IMG/VR virus record: IMGVR_UViG_3300025127_000052
Location: 1-52,999 of that record
DNA from: a virus
Direction: 5' to 3' (one strand)
Length of the DNA: 52,999 nucleotides
Part shown: one piece after another, positions 7,605-14,214 of the stretch
How positions within the stretch are numbered: the first letter of the stretch is position 1
How the letters are laid out: each line of letters starts with the position of its first letter
Made by a program: the position numbers and the translations under genes
The notes under the pieces: model-generated
The model's database searches: none
The model's input: only the letters and a program-made list of their open reading frames with translations
Told to the model about the DNA's origin: nothing

Positions 7605-8558
7605 TTATTTTTTATGAGAATTCAACATCACCATAAGATCATCTATATTTAGAGTACCAATTCCGTCTTTTAGGAGCATTTTTCTAATTTCTGAGCGATT
7701 GAGATTAACCCCGTCATTCTTAATCGCATATTTGAGCTTGTTCACTCCTTGTGACGATATGGTAGAGGTATATAGCTGCATAATTTCGTAATTTGAAGCG
7801 ATAATTTCTTCACTATCCAGAACATTCTGATAAGCCTTGATTTTAGAATTATTATTTTTTGCGTGCGTCAGAATGTCCTGAAGACCATAGTCTTTATTTT
7901 CTGAAAGGAAGGAAAATCTTTTAGCCACGGTTGCCAAGCCTAGACCTTTAACTCCCTCAAGGTTGTCAGATTTGTCCCCTGTGATAGCACGAGCCCAAGC
8001 AAAGTTACGAGGGTGGATATTATACTGCTCAAGAACACTATTCTTGTTAAGTACCTCTTCATTTTTTCCTGGACGCACCAACACTGTTTTGTCGTCACAA
8101 AGCTGAATGAAGTCTTTATCATTAGAGATAATGAGTTTTTGCCATTCAGCATACTCATTACAATTACAGAGCCAAGCAATAATGTCATCAGCCTCTACGT
8201 TTTCTAGAGACAACTGAAGGATTGGAAGATTATCCAGGTACTCAGTGAGTTTAACCAGTTGGGAATATTTATTCTCCCGCTCTTCCTCTGGCGTGGCAAA
8301 AGTATATTCTCGGTTAAGTCTGGGTGCTTTGCGTCCAAGCTTATAGTTTTTATTCTTCTCCCGACGCTTCTGCGAGCCGCCTGGACCTTCCCAGCAAATA
8401 GCAACCCGGTCAGGCTTGGCTCGTCGGACTTCTTTTTGCAGAGAGCGCATAAAACCAGTTAAACCACCAATGGGGCTACCATTGATATCTAGCTGGGGAG
8501 ACATAACATAATTTCTAATGAACATGTTCTGTCCGTCAATGATAAGTAAACGCTTCAT
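7605..8558 (-). CDS. 5'-3' exonuclease / RNase H (FEN family)
   Basis: 317 residues. MKRLLIIDGQNMFIRN supplies the first metal-binding Asp, the VEADDIIAWL and IISNDKDFIQLC segments supply the Glu/Asp clusters, and ITGDKSDNLEGVKGLGLATV is the helix-hairpin-helix DNA-binding motif with its Asp pair. These are the hallmarks of T4 RNase H, T5 D15 and the Pol I 5' domain. It should remove RNA primers and flaps, complementing a family A polymerase that has no such domain here. It overlaps the deaminase stop by four bases (ATGA), with GAGGGAGAG upstream. Confidence 0.92.
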   Translation of the reverse strand: MKRLLIIDGQNMFIRNYVMSPQLDINGSPIGGLTGFMRSLQKEVRRAKPDRVAICWEGPGGSQKRREKNKNYKLGRKAPRLNREYTFATPEEERENKYSQLVKLTEYLDNLPILQLSLENVEADDIIAWLCNCNEYAEWQKLIISNDKDFIQLCDDKTVLVRPGKNEEVLNKNSVLEQYNIHPRNFAWARAITGDKSDNLEGVKGLGLATVAKRFSFLSENKDYGLQDILTHAKNNNSKIKAYQNVLDSEEIIASNYEIMQLYTSTISSQGVNKLKYAIKNDGVNLNRSEIRKMLLKDGIGTLNIDDLMVMLNSHKK

Positions 8559-8986
8559 CTCTTCTCTCCCTCAAACTCTAACACACCAACCCCATTCTCT
8601 GTTGTAAATACTGCTTTCTTGAGTCCGTATTTACTGATGAGTCCTTGGCACATCTCGCAAGGACACGACATCCCTGGCTTTTGATTTCTGCCTTTGCGAG
8701 CCACGTAAATGGTCGCACCTTTTAAATGTTCTTTATTCTTTACCTTGAGAATCGCATCCATCTCAGCGTGAATAGTGCGGGTGAACAATTCACCGTCGTC
8801 ATCAACACCTACAGAATCTGGATGAGTTTTATCTCGGTTCCTGCCAACAGACAGAACCCGACCCGCCTTTACAATAACAGCAGCGTGGCGATGCTGAACT
8901 TCTTGACTGTAGTCTTCTCCGTCGATGCGGCGAAGAGCCAGTCTGAGAAACTTATTGCGGATCTCGTTTGTCGGGTCGGATTCCAT
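8555..8986 (-). CDS. cytidine/deoxycytidylate deaminase family zinc enzyme
   Basis: 143 residues. The zinc-site signature is present: HAEMDAI (H73, E75) and PCEMC (C110, C113), the latter preceded by an extra Cys. The likely role is dCMP to dUMP conversion feeding dTMP synthesis, in keeping with the neighbouring nucleotide reductase, but the substrate is not proved; a cytidine deaminase or other CDA-fold activity is possible. The Shine-Dalgarno (AGGG) is 12 bases from the ATG and overlaps the end of recA. It ends inside the start of the exonuclease gene. Confidence 0.8.
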   Translation of the reverse strand: MESDPTNEIRNKFLRLALRRIDGEDYSQEVQHRHAAVIVKAGRVLSVGRNRDKTHPDSVGVDDDGELFTRTIHAEMDAILKVKNKEHLKGATIYVARKGRNQKPGMSCPCEMCQGLISKYGLKKAVFTTENGVGVLEFEGEKR

Positions 8987-9000
8987 CGTTGATTCATTCC

Positions 9001-10059
9001 CTACTTCTTCCCTATTCTATACTCATCCTCTAGAATGTCAAGAACTCTTTTACGAAACTTCTTGTCCTCTAGGAGGGCGAGGAACTCTTTGCTTTGGAAC
9101 TTTTTATCTTTCCCGTCAACATTGATAGTATACCAAGCGCCGCTGCGAACACACCCAGGCGTGCCAGCGATAGCACTAAGCCAGGAACCTTCATCATCAA
9201 CGCCAACACGGTCGTTAGCAAGGTCAAATAATACATCAAACTCACAACTCCTTGGTGATGGTCCGAAGCGAGATTTCATGGTCTTGGCACTCGTGTGGAA
9301 GCCGATGACCTGCTTCTTCTCGTTGAGGATCTGTCCGTTGGCCTTACCCTTGTGCTGAGTCAGCCAGATACGGCTAGAAGCGTGGTAGGGCAGAGCCTTG
9401 CCACCTGGCTCCACTCGGTTGTCTCCGAACATCACGCCAATGTTAGTCTTCAACTGGTTGGTGAAAACCATGGCAATCTGTTCTTTGCCGAGAGTCTCTG
9501 TGACTTTTCGCATACCCTTGGCTAGTGCCTTGGCTGTCAGACCGATACGGCTGTTGGGGTCGTAGTCGCCCTCAACTTCCGCCTTGACTGGTGTGCCGGC
9601 AACACTGTCCCATACGATACAGACCAAACGATCAGGAGCCTTCTCACGGATCAGCCCGATTAAACGCTCAATGCTCTCAAAGACTTCTTCAATCGTGCCG
9701 GGCTGGACATACATGAAATTCTTTTCAGTGTCCAGTCCAAGCTGTGCCATGAAGTCGGGTGAAGCAGCATTTTCAGTATCAATATAAACTGCCAGTCCAC
9801 CCATCTTTTGAGTGTTCGCCAAAATCTGAGTAACCAGAAGACTCTTGCCACTGGCAGACTCGCCCGCAATCGTGGTTAGCTTCCCTACAGGAATACCGCC
9901 ATCACGACGGTTGGAGATAATATAGTCAAGCAACGTTGAACCTGTAGAGATCCATGTCTTAACGTCTGTAGGATTATCCCCGTGTAAATCAAAAGCAATG
10001 TTTTCTTTAGCTGCTTTGTTTAGTTCTTTACGCAGATCTTCTGCTAAAGTCTTAGTCAT
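9001..10059 (-). CDS. RecA/UvsX-type recombinase
   Basis: 352 residues from ATG 10059 (MTKTLAEDLRKELN), chosen because GGAG lies six bases upstream; a TTG at 10071 falls inside that Shine-Dalgarno. Walker A GESASGKS (66-73) and Walker B LVCIVWDS (145-152) are clear, and TENAASPDFM, GKALPYHASSRIWL and AMVFTNQ correspond to conserved RecA segments. It should promote strand exchange for recombination-dependent replication with the ssDNA-binding protein encoded just upstream. The intergenic space before it carries a 7-bp hairpin. Confidence 0.93.
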   Translation of the reverse strand: MTKTLAEDLRKELNKAAKENIAFDLHGDNPTDVKTWISTGSTLLDYIISNRRDGGIPVGKLTTIAGESASGKSLLVTQILANTQKMGGLAVYIDTENAASPDFMAQLGLDTEKNFMYVQPGTIEEVFESIERLIGLIREKAPDRLVCIVWDSVAGTPVKAEVEGDYDPNSRIGLTAKALAKGMRKVTETLGKEQIAMVFTNQLKTNIGVMFGDNRVEPGGKALPYHASSRIWLTQHKGKANGQILNEKKQVIGFHTSAKTMKSRFGPSPRSCEFDVLFDLANDRVGVDDEGSWLSAIAGTPGCVRSGAWYTINVDGKDKKFQSKEFLALLEDKKFRKRVLDILEDEYRIGKK

Positions 10060-10078
10060 ATTAATCTCCAAAAGTGGA

Positions 10079-10102
10079 GAGGCACCTGTAACCCCGTGCC
10101 TC
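10079..10102 (-). other. hairpin between ssDNA-binding protein and recA genes
   Basis: Perfect arms GAGGCAC/GTGCCTC (10079-10085 with 10096-10102) enclose a 10-base loop. It lies 9 bp upstream of the recA Shine-Dalgarno on the transcript. Only a CTTTT run follows, so it is more likely a leaky attenuator or an mRNA-stability/translation element than a full terminator. Confidence 0.5.
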
Positions 10103-10121
10103 CCTGCGGGTGACGGGTCAA

Positions 10122-10898
10122 CTACGCCAATAGATCGTTAAAAGCGGAATCAATGTCGGTCACGCTTTCAAGGTTGTTGTCACTCTTGGTGGTGGTTGCC
10201 TCATTGCTGTAACGAGTGGTCTCGTTGCCAGTGTCTGAGTCTGTCGTTTCGCCCAAGGTTTCATTGAGAACCTTTTCGCACTGCTCATAGCTGGTGCGCT
10301 CAAAGACCTCATCAGCAGCCTTGATGCTTTCAAGAAGAGTGTTGACCTGCTCTTCTGTTTCTGCCAACACGCTAGTGCGACGCATGGGGCGCACATCAGT
10401 GGTTGGGAATGACTGACCCTGCTTCTTGCCGTAGTCAATACGGAGGTCGGTACCCTTTTCAGTATCGGTAATGTCACCGTACTCGGGATCAAGAACTACA
10501 TCAAGTAGCGCTTGGTAGGTGGTGCGGGAAAAGCCCCACCAGCGGACACCCTTATCTTCCTCGCCACGAACGACGACAGGAGCAAAGACTCGCATCTTAG
10601 GCCAGAAGCGCTTAGCAGACTCTTTTGAAGCATCAGTGCCTTCATTCCACAAGCGAGTTCCCCATTCAGCGATTGGATCATCTTCACCAAAAGTGCGAGG
10701 ACTGAGAACAGTCGTGCGACCTTCGGCACCCATCGAATAGTGGTAATAAGCTTCAAAGAAGGGATCTCCACCTTCTGGGCACACGAGGCGAATTTGATGA
10801 GTTCCCTCTTCTGGCTTCCAAAAGTAGTCATTGGTGTCTCCACCACGGTTAGTAAGAGCAGCGTGCTTCTGCCGCATCTTGTTTAAGTCAATACCCAT
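10122..10898 (-). CDS. single-stranded DNA-binding protein, T4 gp32-like
   Basis: 258 residues. The N-terminus MGIDLNKMRQKHAAL resembles the gp32 basic cooperativity segment. EEGTHQIRLVCPEGGDPFFE and GVRWWGFSRTTYQALLD are typical OB-fold segments, and the C-terminus is acidic, ending DIDSAFNDLLA, as in gp32, where it recruits partner proteins. The gp32 zinc cysteines and histidine are not apparent: only two cysteines are seen (VCPEGG, YEQCEK), far apart. It has AAGGAG six bases before the ATG and a promoter with an internal palindrome. The recA gene follows. Confidence 0.85.
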   Translation of the reverse strand: MGIDLNKMRQKHAALTNRGGDTNDYFWKPEEGTHQIRLVCPEGGDPFFEAYYHYSMGAEGRTTVLSPRTFGEDDPIAEWGTRLWNEGTDASKESAKRFWPKMRVFAPVVVRGEEDKGVRWWGFSRTTYQALLDVVLDPEYGDITDTEKGTDLRIDYGKKQGQSFPTTDVRPMRRTSVLAETEEQVNTLLESIKAADEVFERTSYEQCEKVLNETLGETTDSDTGNETTRYSNEATTTKSDNNLESVTDIDSAFNDLLA

Positions 10899-10934
10899 TA
10901 TTTTCTCCTTTACTGGTTAGTTGACCTTGAACAC

Positions 10935-10962
10935 ATAGTACCACACGTCTAGAACGTGTAAA
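10935..10962 (-). promoter_or_regulatory. sigma70-like promoter of the ssb-recA operon
   Basis: On the minus strand, -35 TTTACA (10957-10962) and -10 TACTAT (10935-10940) with a 16-base spacer, in the gap between the hsp20 terminator and the ssDNA-binding protein start. Confidence 0.6.
10943..10959. promoter_or_regulatory. palindromic operator-like site within the ssb-recA promoter
   Basis: Arms ACACGT and ACGTGT (6 bp, perfect) are separated by CTAGA. The palindrome fills the spacer between -35 and -10 and overlaps the -35, the classic position for a repressor site. It does not match the E. coli or alphaproteobacterial LexA consensus. The binding protein is unknown. Confidence 0.45.
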
Positions 10963-10991
10963 GCTTTTTATTAATGTTTTTTTGTTTCCAT

Positions 10992-11022
10992 AAAAAAAAG
11001 AGGGGCTTAGAGCCCCCCTTCT
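10992..11022 (-). terminator. rho-independent terminator after hsp20
   Basis: Stem GGGGCT/AGCCCC (11002-11007 with 11011-11016) with a TAG loop is followed on the minus strand by a run of eight T. It ends the hsp20 transcript ahead of the next promoter. Confidence 0.85.
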
Positions 11023-11044
11023 GGCTGTGCGTATTCAACACTGA

Positions 11045-11461
11045 TTATGCGATGTCGATAATCACGGGTTGAGAGGTTGCTTTGCGTGGAACGGTGACGC
11101 TCAGCAGCCCGTTGTGGAACTCAGCAGTGCTAGCCAGAAGATCTAGATTGCTGTCATAGTTCACAAATGTCTTTTGGAAACTACGGCGAGCAATACGTCT
11201 ATTGTTGTCTCCGTCACCGCTTGCTTCCGCACGCACAGTAAGACTGTTTTTTTCTGGTTCGATCTCAATACTGAGATCTTCTTTGTTAAAACCTGCGAGG
11301 GCAAACTCAAGAGTTGTGCTGCCATCTTCGTTCGAAAAGATATCAGCAACAGGATAACCCTGGGTTGACTTTCTCGCTAGTGATTGGAAGTCTCCGAACA
11401 GTTCATCAAAGATGGTGCGTCCGAGAAGACTAGGTGTATTATATCGTACTAAATTGCTCAT
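11045..11461 (-). CDS. hsp20: Hsp20/alpha-crystallin small heat shock protein
   Basis: 138 residues from ATG 11461 (MSNLVRYNTPSLLG). A longer in-frame start would read through the structured leader, and AGGAGG lies seven bases before this ATG. The alpha-crystallin domain spans about 40-130: FALAGFNKEDLSIEIEPEKN, RSFQKTFVNYDSNLDL, and the hallmark NGLLSVTVPR. The C-terminal extension QPVIIDIA contains an I-x-I-like motif for oligomer assembly. It would hold unfolding proteins during infection or heat stress. It is a monocistronic unit with its own promoter, terminator and an RNA-thermometer-like leader. Small heat shock genes are known in cyanophages and other myoviruses. Confidence 0.9.
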   Translation of the reverse strand: MSNLVRYNTPSLLGRTIFDELFGDFQSLARKSTQGYPVADIFSNEDGSTTLEFALAGFNKEDLSIEIEPEKNSLTVRAEASGDGDNNRRIARRSFQKTFVNYDSNLDLLASTAEFHNGLLSVTVPRKATSQPVIIDIA

Positions 11462-11468
11462 GTTATTT

Positions 11469-11487
11469 CCTCCTATAATAAGCAAGG
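11469..11487 (-). promoter_or_regulatory. ROSE-type RNA thermometer hairpin over the hsp20 Shine-Dalgarno
   Basis: On the transcript, CCUUGCU pairs with AGGAGG across a 6-base loop UAUUAU: C-G, C-G, U-A, U-G, bulged G, C-G, U-A. The UUGCU opposite AGGA with a bulged G is the defining motif of ROSE thermometers upstream of small heat shock genes. The whole Shine-Dalgarno is sequestered in a weak stem expected to melt on warming. Confidence 0.7.
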
Positions 11488-11496
11488 TTGTTTTGT

Positions 11497-11513
11497 GGCT
11501 CCCGAAGGCAGCC
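11497..11513 (-). promoter_or_regulatory. UUCG-capped hairpin in the hsp20 leader
   Basis: On the transcript GGCU(G)CC pairs with GGAGCC around a UUCG tetraloop, giving six pairs with one bulged G. It lies ten bases upstream of the thermometer hairpin and resembles the stable accessory stems of ROSE leaders. Confidence 0.6.
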
Positions 11514-11517
11514 GAGT

Positions 11518-11544
11518 TAGCAAGCACCGCACAGCCACTTGCTA
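11518..11544 (-). promoter_or_regulatory. first hairpin of the hsp20 leader
   Basis: A 7-bp perfect stem TAGCAAG/CTTGCTA with a 13-base loop starts at about the expected transcription start. With the two hairpins downstream it makes a three-stem leader of about 80 bases. Confidence 0.55.
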
Positions 11545-11549
11545 TATTA

Positions 11550-11577
11550 AATATATACTAATTTTTTATTTTGTCAA
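11550..11577 (-). promoter_or_regulatory. sigma70-like promoter of hsp20
   Basis: On the minus strand, a perfect -35 TTGACA (11572-11577), a 16-base spacer and -10 TATATT (11550-11555). The expected start near 11543 gives a leader of about 80 bases, matching the three hairpins. Confidence 0.75.
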
Positions 11578-11642
11578 GTAAGATGAGTGTAAAATATACT
11601 GGGCATATAAAATGGCTACAGTTAAATCAATATATTTTTGTA

Positions 11643-12080
11643 TCATTCACCCTCCTCGGGTGGGTCTTCAATTTTGAAGATCTTGCTGACTTCCACTGGA
11701 TGGACTTTCAATTCTCTTCCGGCTGTTAGCAAAATAGAGTTTTCATACTGATCCCAGTCAAGTTTAAGATGCTTGCCAGTTTTGCCGCCGTGCTGTTTTG
11801 CGACAGCTTGATTTAGGGCATTAATAGTGTACAGAGTGTTAGTCTGCTTCTTACGATGCATTCTCATGGTAAACAAACGGGGATTAAATGGCTGGCCAGG
11901 TACCACTAGGGCGTTATAAGTAATAATCTTCTTTTCTGGATCATCCTTGTCCTGCAATAAAAAAATAAGACTATTTGTTATTTCAATATTATTAACAATG
12001 AACTCAACTTCTTCTTGAACTTTTTCGTCGTCTAGCGTTCTCATAAAAGATGCTAGTAAAACCCCACGTTTGTTCGTCAT
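11643..12080 (-). CDS. conserved hypothetical phage protein
   Basis: 145 residues starting MTNKRGVLLASFM, with AAAGGG upstream. The pattern resembles a conserved small phage family of unknown role: an N-terminal VEFIVNNIEI, a middle beta segment (KKIITYNALVVPG), HRKKQTNTLYTINALNQAV, then LDWDQYENSILLTAGRELKV. The TLYTINALN and LDWDxY segments are its most recognisable parts. It is neither membrane-bound nor cysteine-rich. It lies between the hsp20 promoter region and the tubulin-like gene. No function can be assigned. Confidence 0.75.
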   Translation of the reverse strand: MTNKRGVLLASFMRTLDDEKVQEEVEFIVNNIEITNSLIFLLQDKDDPEKKIITYNALVVPGQPFNPRLFTMRMHRKKQTNTLYTINALNQAVAKQHGGKTGKHLKLDWDQYENSILLTAGRELKVHPVEVSKIFKIEDPPEEGE

Positions 12081-12136
12081 TTATAGTATTCCCTTTAATT
12101 TTTACGACTTCTTTATATAGTTTGTCAAGCGTGGTT

Positions 12137-12994
12137 TTACCTTGTCGCAAAATTCTGGATCTGTGAAGAATACGAAACACACAGCACAATCATATCTTCT
12201 AGGGTTGTTTCATACACAGAGAAACTAGAAGACACTCTCTCTGTTTTGTAGTTTTTAACGTGCTTTTTAATGCGTTTTACAAGCGAGGAATCACTACTTA
12301 AATCGTCCCTGGGAATCCCATAGAAAAAATGTATATCTGTAGGCTCCTCTAAGGGAAACAATAGATTAACATCTTGTTTTTTCTCGTCCAATGATGAAAC
12401 ACCATAAGTTGCGATTCGGGCAGTCCTATGGGGGTTTATCTTATTTGCTAAGACTGGGGCGGTATGGTTGAAGAAATTTATCATAGCTACCACATATGCC
12501 ACAAAATAAGATAGGGTTTTCTCATATTGATCAATAGGAACTTCGCCAGCTAACTCCTCTATCTGCGGTTTGTTAATCAAAAAAATATTACCAAATACTC
12601 CTGAACGGGCATACTCTTGTAAAACATTAAAGGCTATCTTGTCGTCTCTTTTTTGAGTCTCTGATATCATCTGCCTGTCGGGGGCGACGTATAAAACATT
12701 AAGTTTAGCGTGATTAACCGTCTGAAGAATCTTCAGGACAGCCCCAGAAATAGGATCGCCGCCCTCCAAGATCAAAAGAACACTGTCTTTTTTCTTGATA
12801 GAACGCAGATATACCTCGATCTCATCAATGTCTATTTGTGTTTCAAAAGAAGCCATATCCCCAAGATTACCTAGGGACAAACTACCACGCTCGTCAATAT
12901 CTGTATCTATCTTATAAATTCTGTACTCTGGGTAAGCTGTAAGTTCTTCTGCTATTGCGCAGCCCAGCCTACCTAAACCAATAACTTTATCCAA
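12137..12994 (-). CDS. divergent tubulin/FtsZ-like protein (tentative)
   Basis: 285 residues from TTG 12994, with AAGGGC seven bases upstream and an 8-bp overlap with the polymerase gene; no ATG is available. The order of motifs recalls FtsZ: an N-terminal glycine loop (VIGLGRLGCAIAEEL, residues 4-18), a beta strand then GGDPISGAVLKIL (78-90) at the place of the tubulin signature GGGTGSG, LNVLYVAPD, IFLINKPQIEELAG, and a helix before INPHRTARIATYGVSS at the T7-loop position. The signature is degenerate and the T7 Asp pair is missing, so GTP hydrolysis is doubtful. A canonical FtsZ-like protein is encoded at 45598-46734. The assignment rests on pattern alone and may be wrong. Confidence 0.45.
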   Translation of the reverse strand: MDKVIGLGRLGCAIAEELTAYPEYRIYKIDTDIDERGSLSLGNLGDMASFETQIDIDEIEVYLRSIKKKDSVLLILEGGDPISGAVLKILQTVNHAKLNVLYVAPDRQMISETQKRDDKIAFNVLQEYARSGVFGNIFLINKPQIEELAGEVPIDQYEKTLSYFVAYVVAMINFFNHTAPVLANKINPHRTARIATYGVSSLDEKKQDVNLLFPLEEPTDIHFFYGIPRDDLSSDSSLVKRIKKHVKNYKTERVSSSFSVYETTLEDMIVLCVSYSSQIQNFATR

Positions 12995-14207
12995 ACGAGA
13001 CGCCCTTCATAGAACCTAGAGTTTTACCTCTTTTTATGTTTACCATGAACTTACCAAAATTCGTGGATCCCATAAGTGTAACCAATGATTTAAGTAGGTT
13101 CCAATCTTCTTTTTTCATATCAATGACAATAGCGTCATGAATCAAGAAGGCGATGTGTGAACCCTGGGACTGGGTACGTAGGAGGTACTCTAGCTTTACA
13201 GCCTGCTTTAGAGAGAGTTCTGCGGCAGTAGATTGAACCAAGTAGTTCAAGGCATGATGTTCACTAGTATCACCTATTTTCTTTTTAAACGGCGTTGTAA
13301 CTGTGTCGCCGTCCCAATATTTATTGATTAGTTGGTTCTTTTGATAATAGTGTTCGAGCTTTCTGATTTCATCAGGGTGCGCAGCAGTTTTAGAGCCATA
13401 AAGCCAAGCAAAAAAAGCAACCTTTGCTTGATCCCTTGTCTGTATTTTGGTAAATATTTCTCGCAAATGAAAATCGTGTACATCTTCCTGTGGCTGCTCT
13501 TTGCCAAGAAGCCCAAGCAAGGTGCGAACTTCTGCTCCGTTAAAGTCAAGCTCCACATAAAAATCATTTGTCGGTTTAATCGCTGAGCGAAAGTCTTTAC
13601 TCAGCGTAAGAATTGGAAAAGAACCTTTCTGGTTTGTAAGCCTGCCGGTCCTGGTTCCAAACTGGTTGTACCTAACATAAGGATCAGCAGCCAAGAGAGC
13701 CTTGGCGTGGTTCTTTAATTTTGGGTCCTGAAGGAAAGATGAAACATAAGGTCTGTCGATGTTAACCGCTTTGTGCTTCATGTCTTCAAGCATCATAGCC
13801 ACATGCTTATAGAATTGATATCGATCTGGGCGCTGTATGTTCTTCAGTACATACTCTGTTATTTTATTCTTTACCTCACAAAACTCGATCAAAAAGCGTT
13901 GAGGCACTAGGTCAAAAAAACAATTCTCCATGGTGTTCACTTGGGATATGGAAAGAGACCTTTTAAAGGCCAAGATCTTCTTAGATACATCATCCCAGTC
14001 TTCCTCTAAGTATTCGGGAATGACATCTTTAATTGACCGACCTTCTAGGTATAGTGAAACATAATCAATATCTAAGCTACGAAGATATGGGGCGTACTTC
14101 CAAGTGTGACTTAGTTTTTTTGGGAAGGTTTGAGGGTCGAATATTAATTCTTGGTCAACATAAATGCCAACGCATTCAGTTTTGTCATCAAGTGTTTGAA
14201 ATAGCAA
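12987..14207 (-). CDS. polA: DNA polymerase family A, polymerase domain only
   Basis: 406 residues from TTG 14207 (GAGG five bases upstream). Motif A is LDFNGAEVR (D221, E226, R228), the O-helix is RDQAKVAFFAWLYG (R258, K262, F266, Y270), NYLVQSTAAEL follows, and motif C is IHDAIVID (H357, D358). NQFGTRTGRL matches the thumb/palm segment. Motif C reads HDA where Pol I has HDE. The N-terminal 140 residues show no DEDD exonuclease motifs, so proofreading must come from elsewhere; a 5'-3' exonuclease is encoded separately. About half the length of Pol I. It ends overlapping the tubulin-like gene and follows tail genes directly. Confidence 0.9.
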   Translation of the reverse strand: MLFQTLDDKTECVGIYVDQELIFDPQTFPKKLSHTWKYAPYLRSLDIDYVSLYLEGRSIKDVIPEYLEEDWDDVSKKILAFKRSLSISQVNTMENCFFDLVPQRFLIEFCEVKNKITEYVLKNIQRPDRYQFYKHVAMMLEDMKHKAVNIDRPYVSSFLQDPKLKNHAKALLAADPYVRYNQFGTRTGRLTNQKGSFPILTLSKDFRSAIKPTNDFYVELDFNGAEVRTLLGLLGKEQPQEDVHDFHLREIFTKIQTRDQAKVAFFAWLYGSKTAAHPDEIRKLEHYYQKNQLINKYWDGDTVTTPFKKKIGDTSEHHALNYLVQSTAAELSLKQAVKLEYLLRTQSQGSHIAFLIHDAIVIDMKKEDWNLLKSLVTLMGSTNFGKFMVNIKRGKTLGSMKGVSFG

Positions 14208-14214
14208 TTTAACC

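Noticed and set aside
12090-12130. TTGACA on the minus strand as a promoter for the 145-residue gene
   Set aside because: The best -10 at a suitable spacing is TAAAAA, which would put the transcription start on the Shine-Dalgarno itself.
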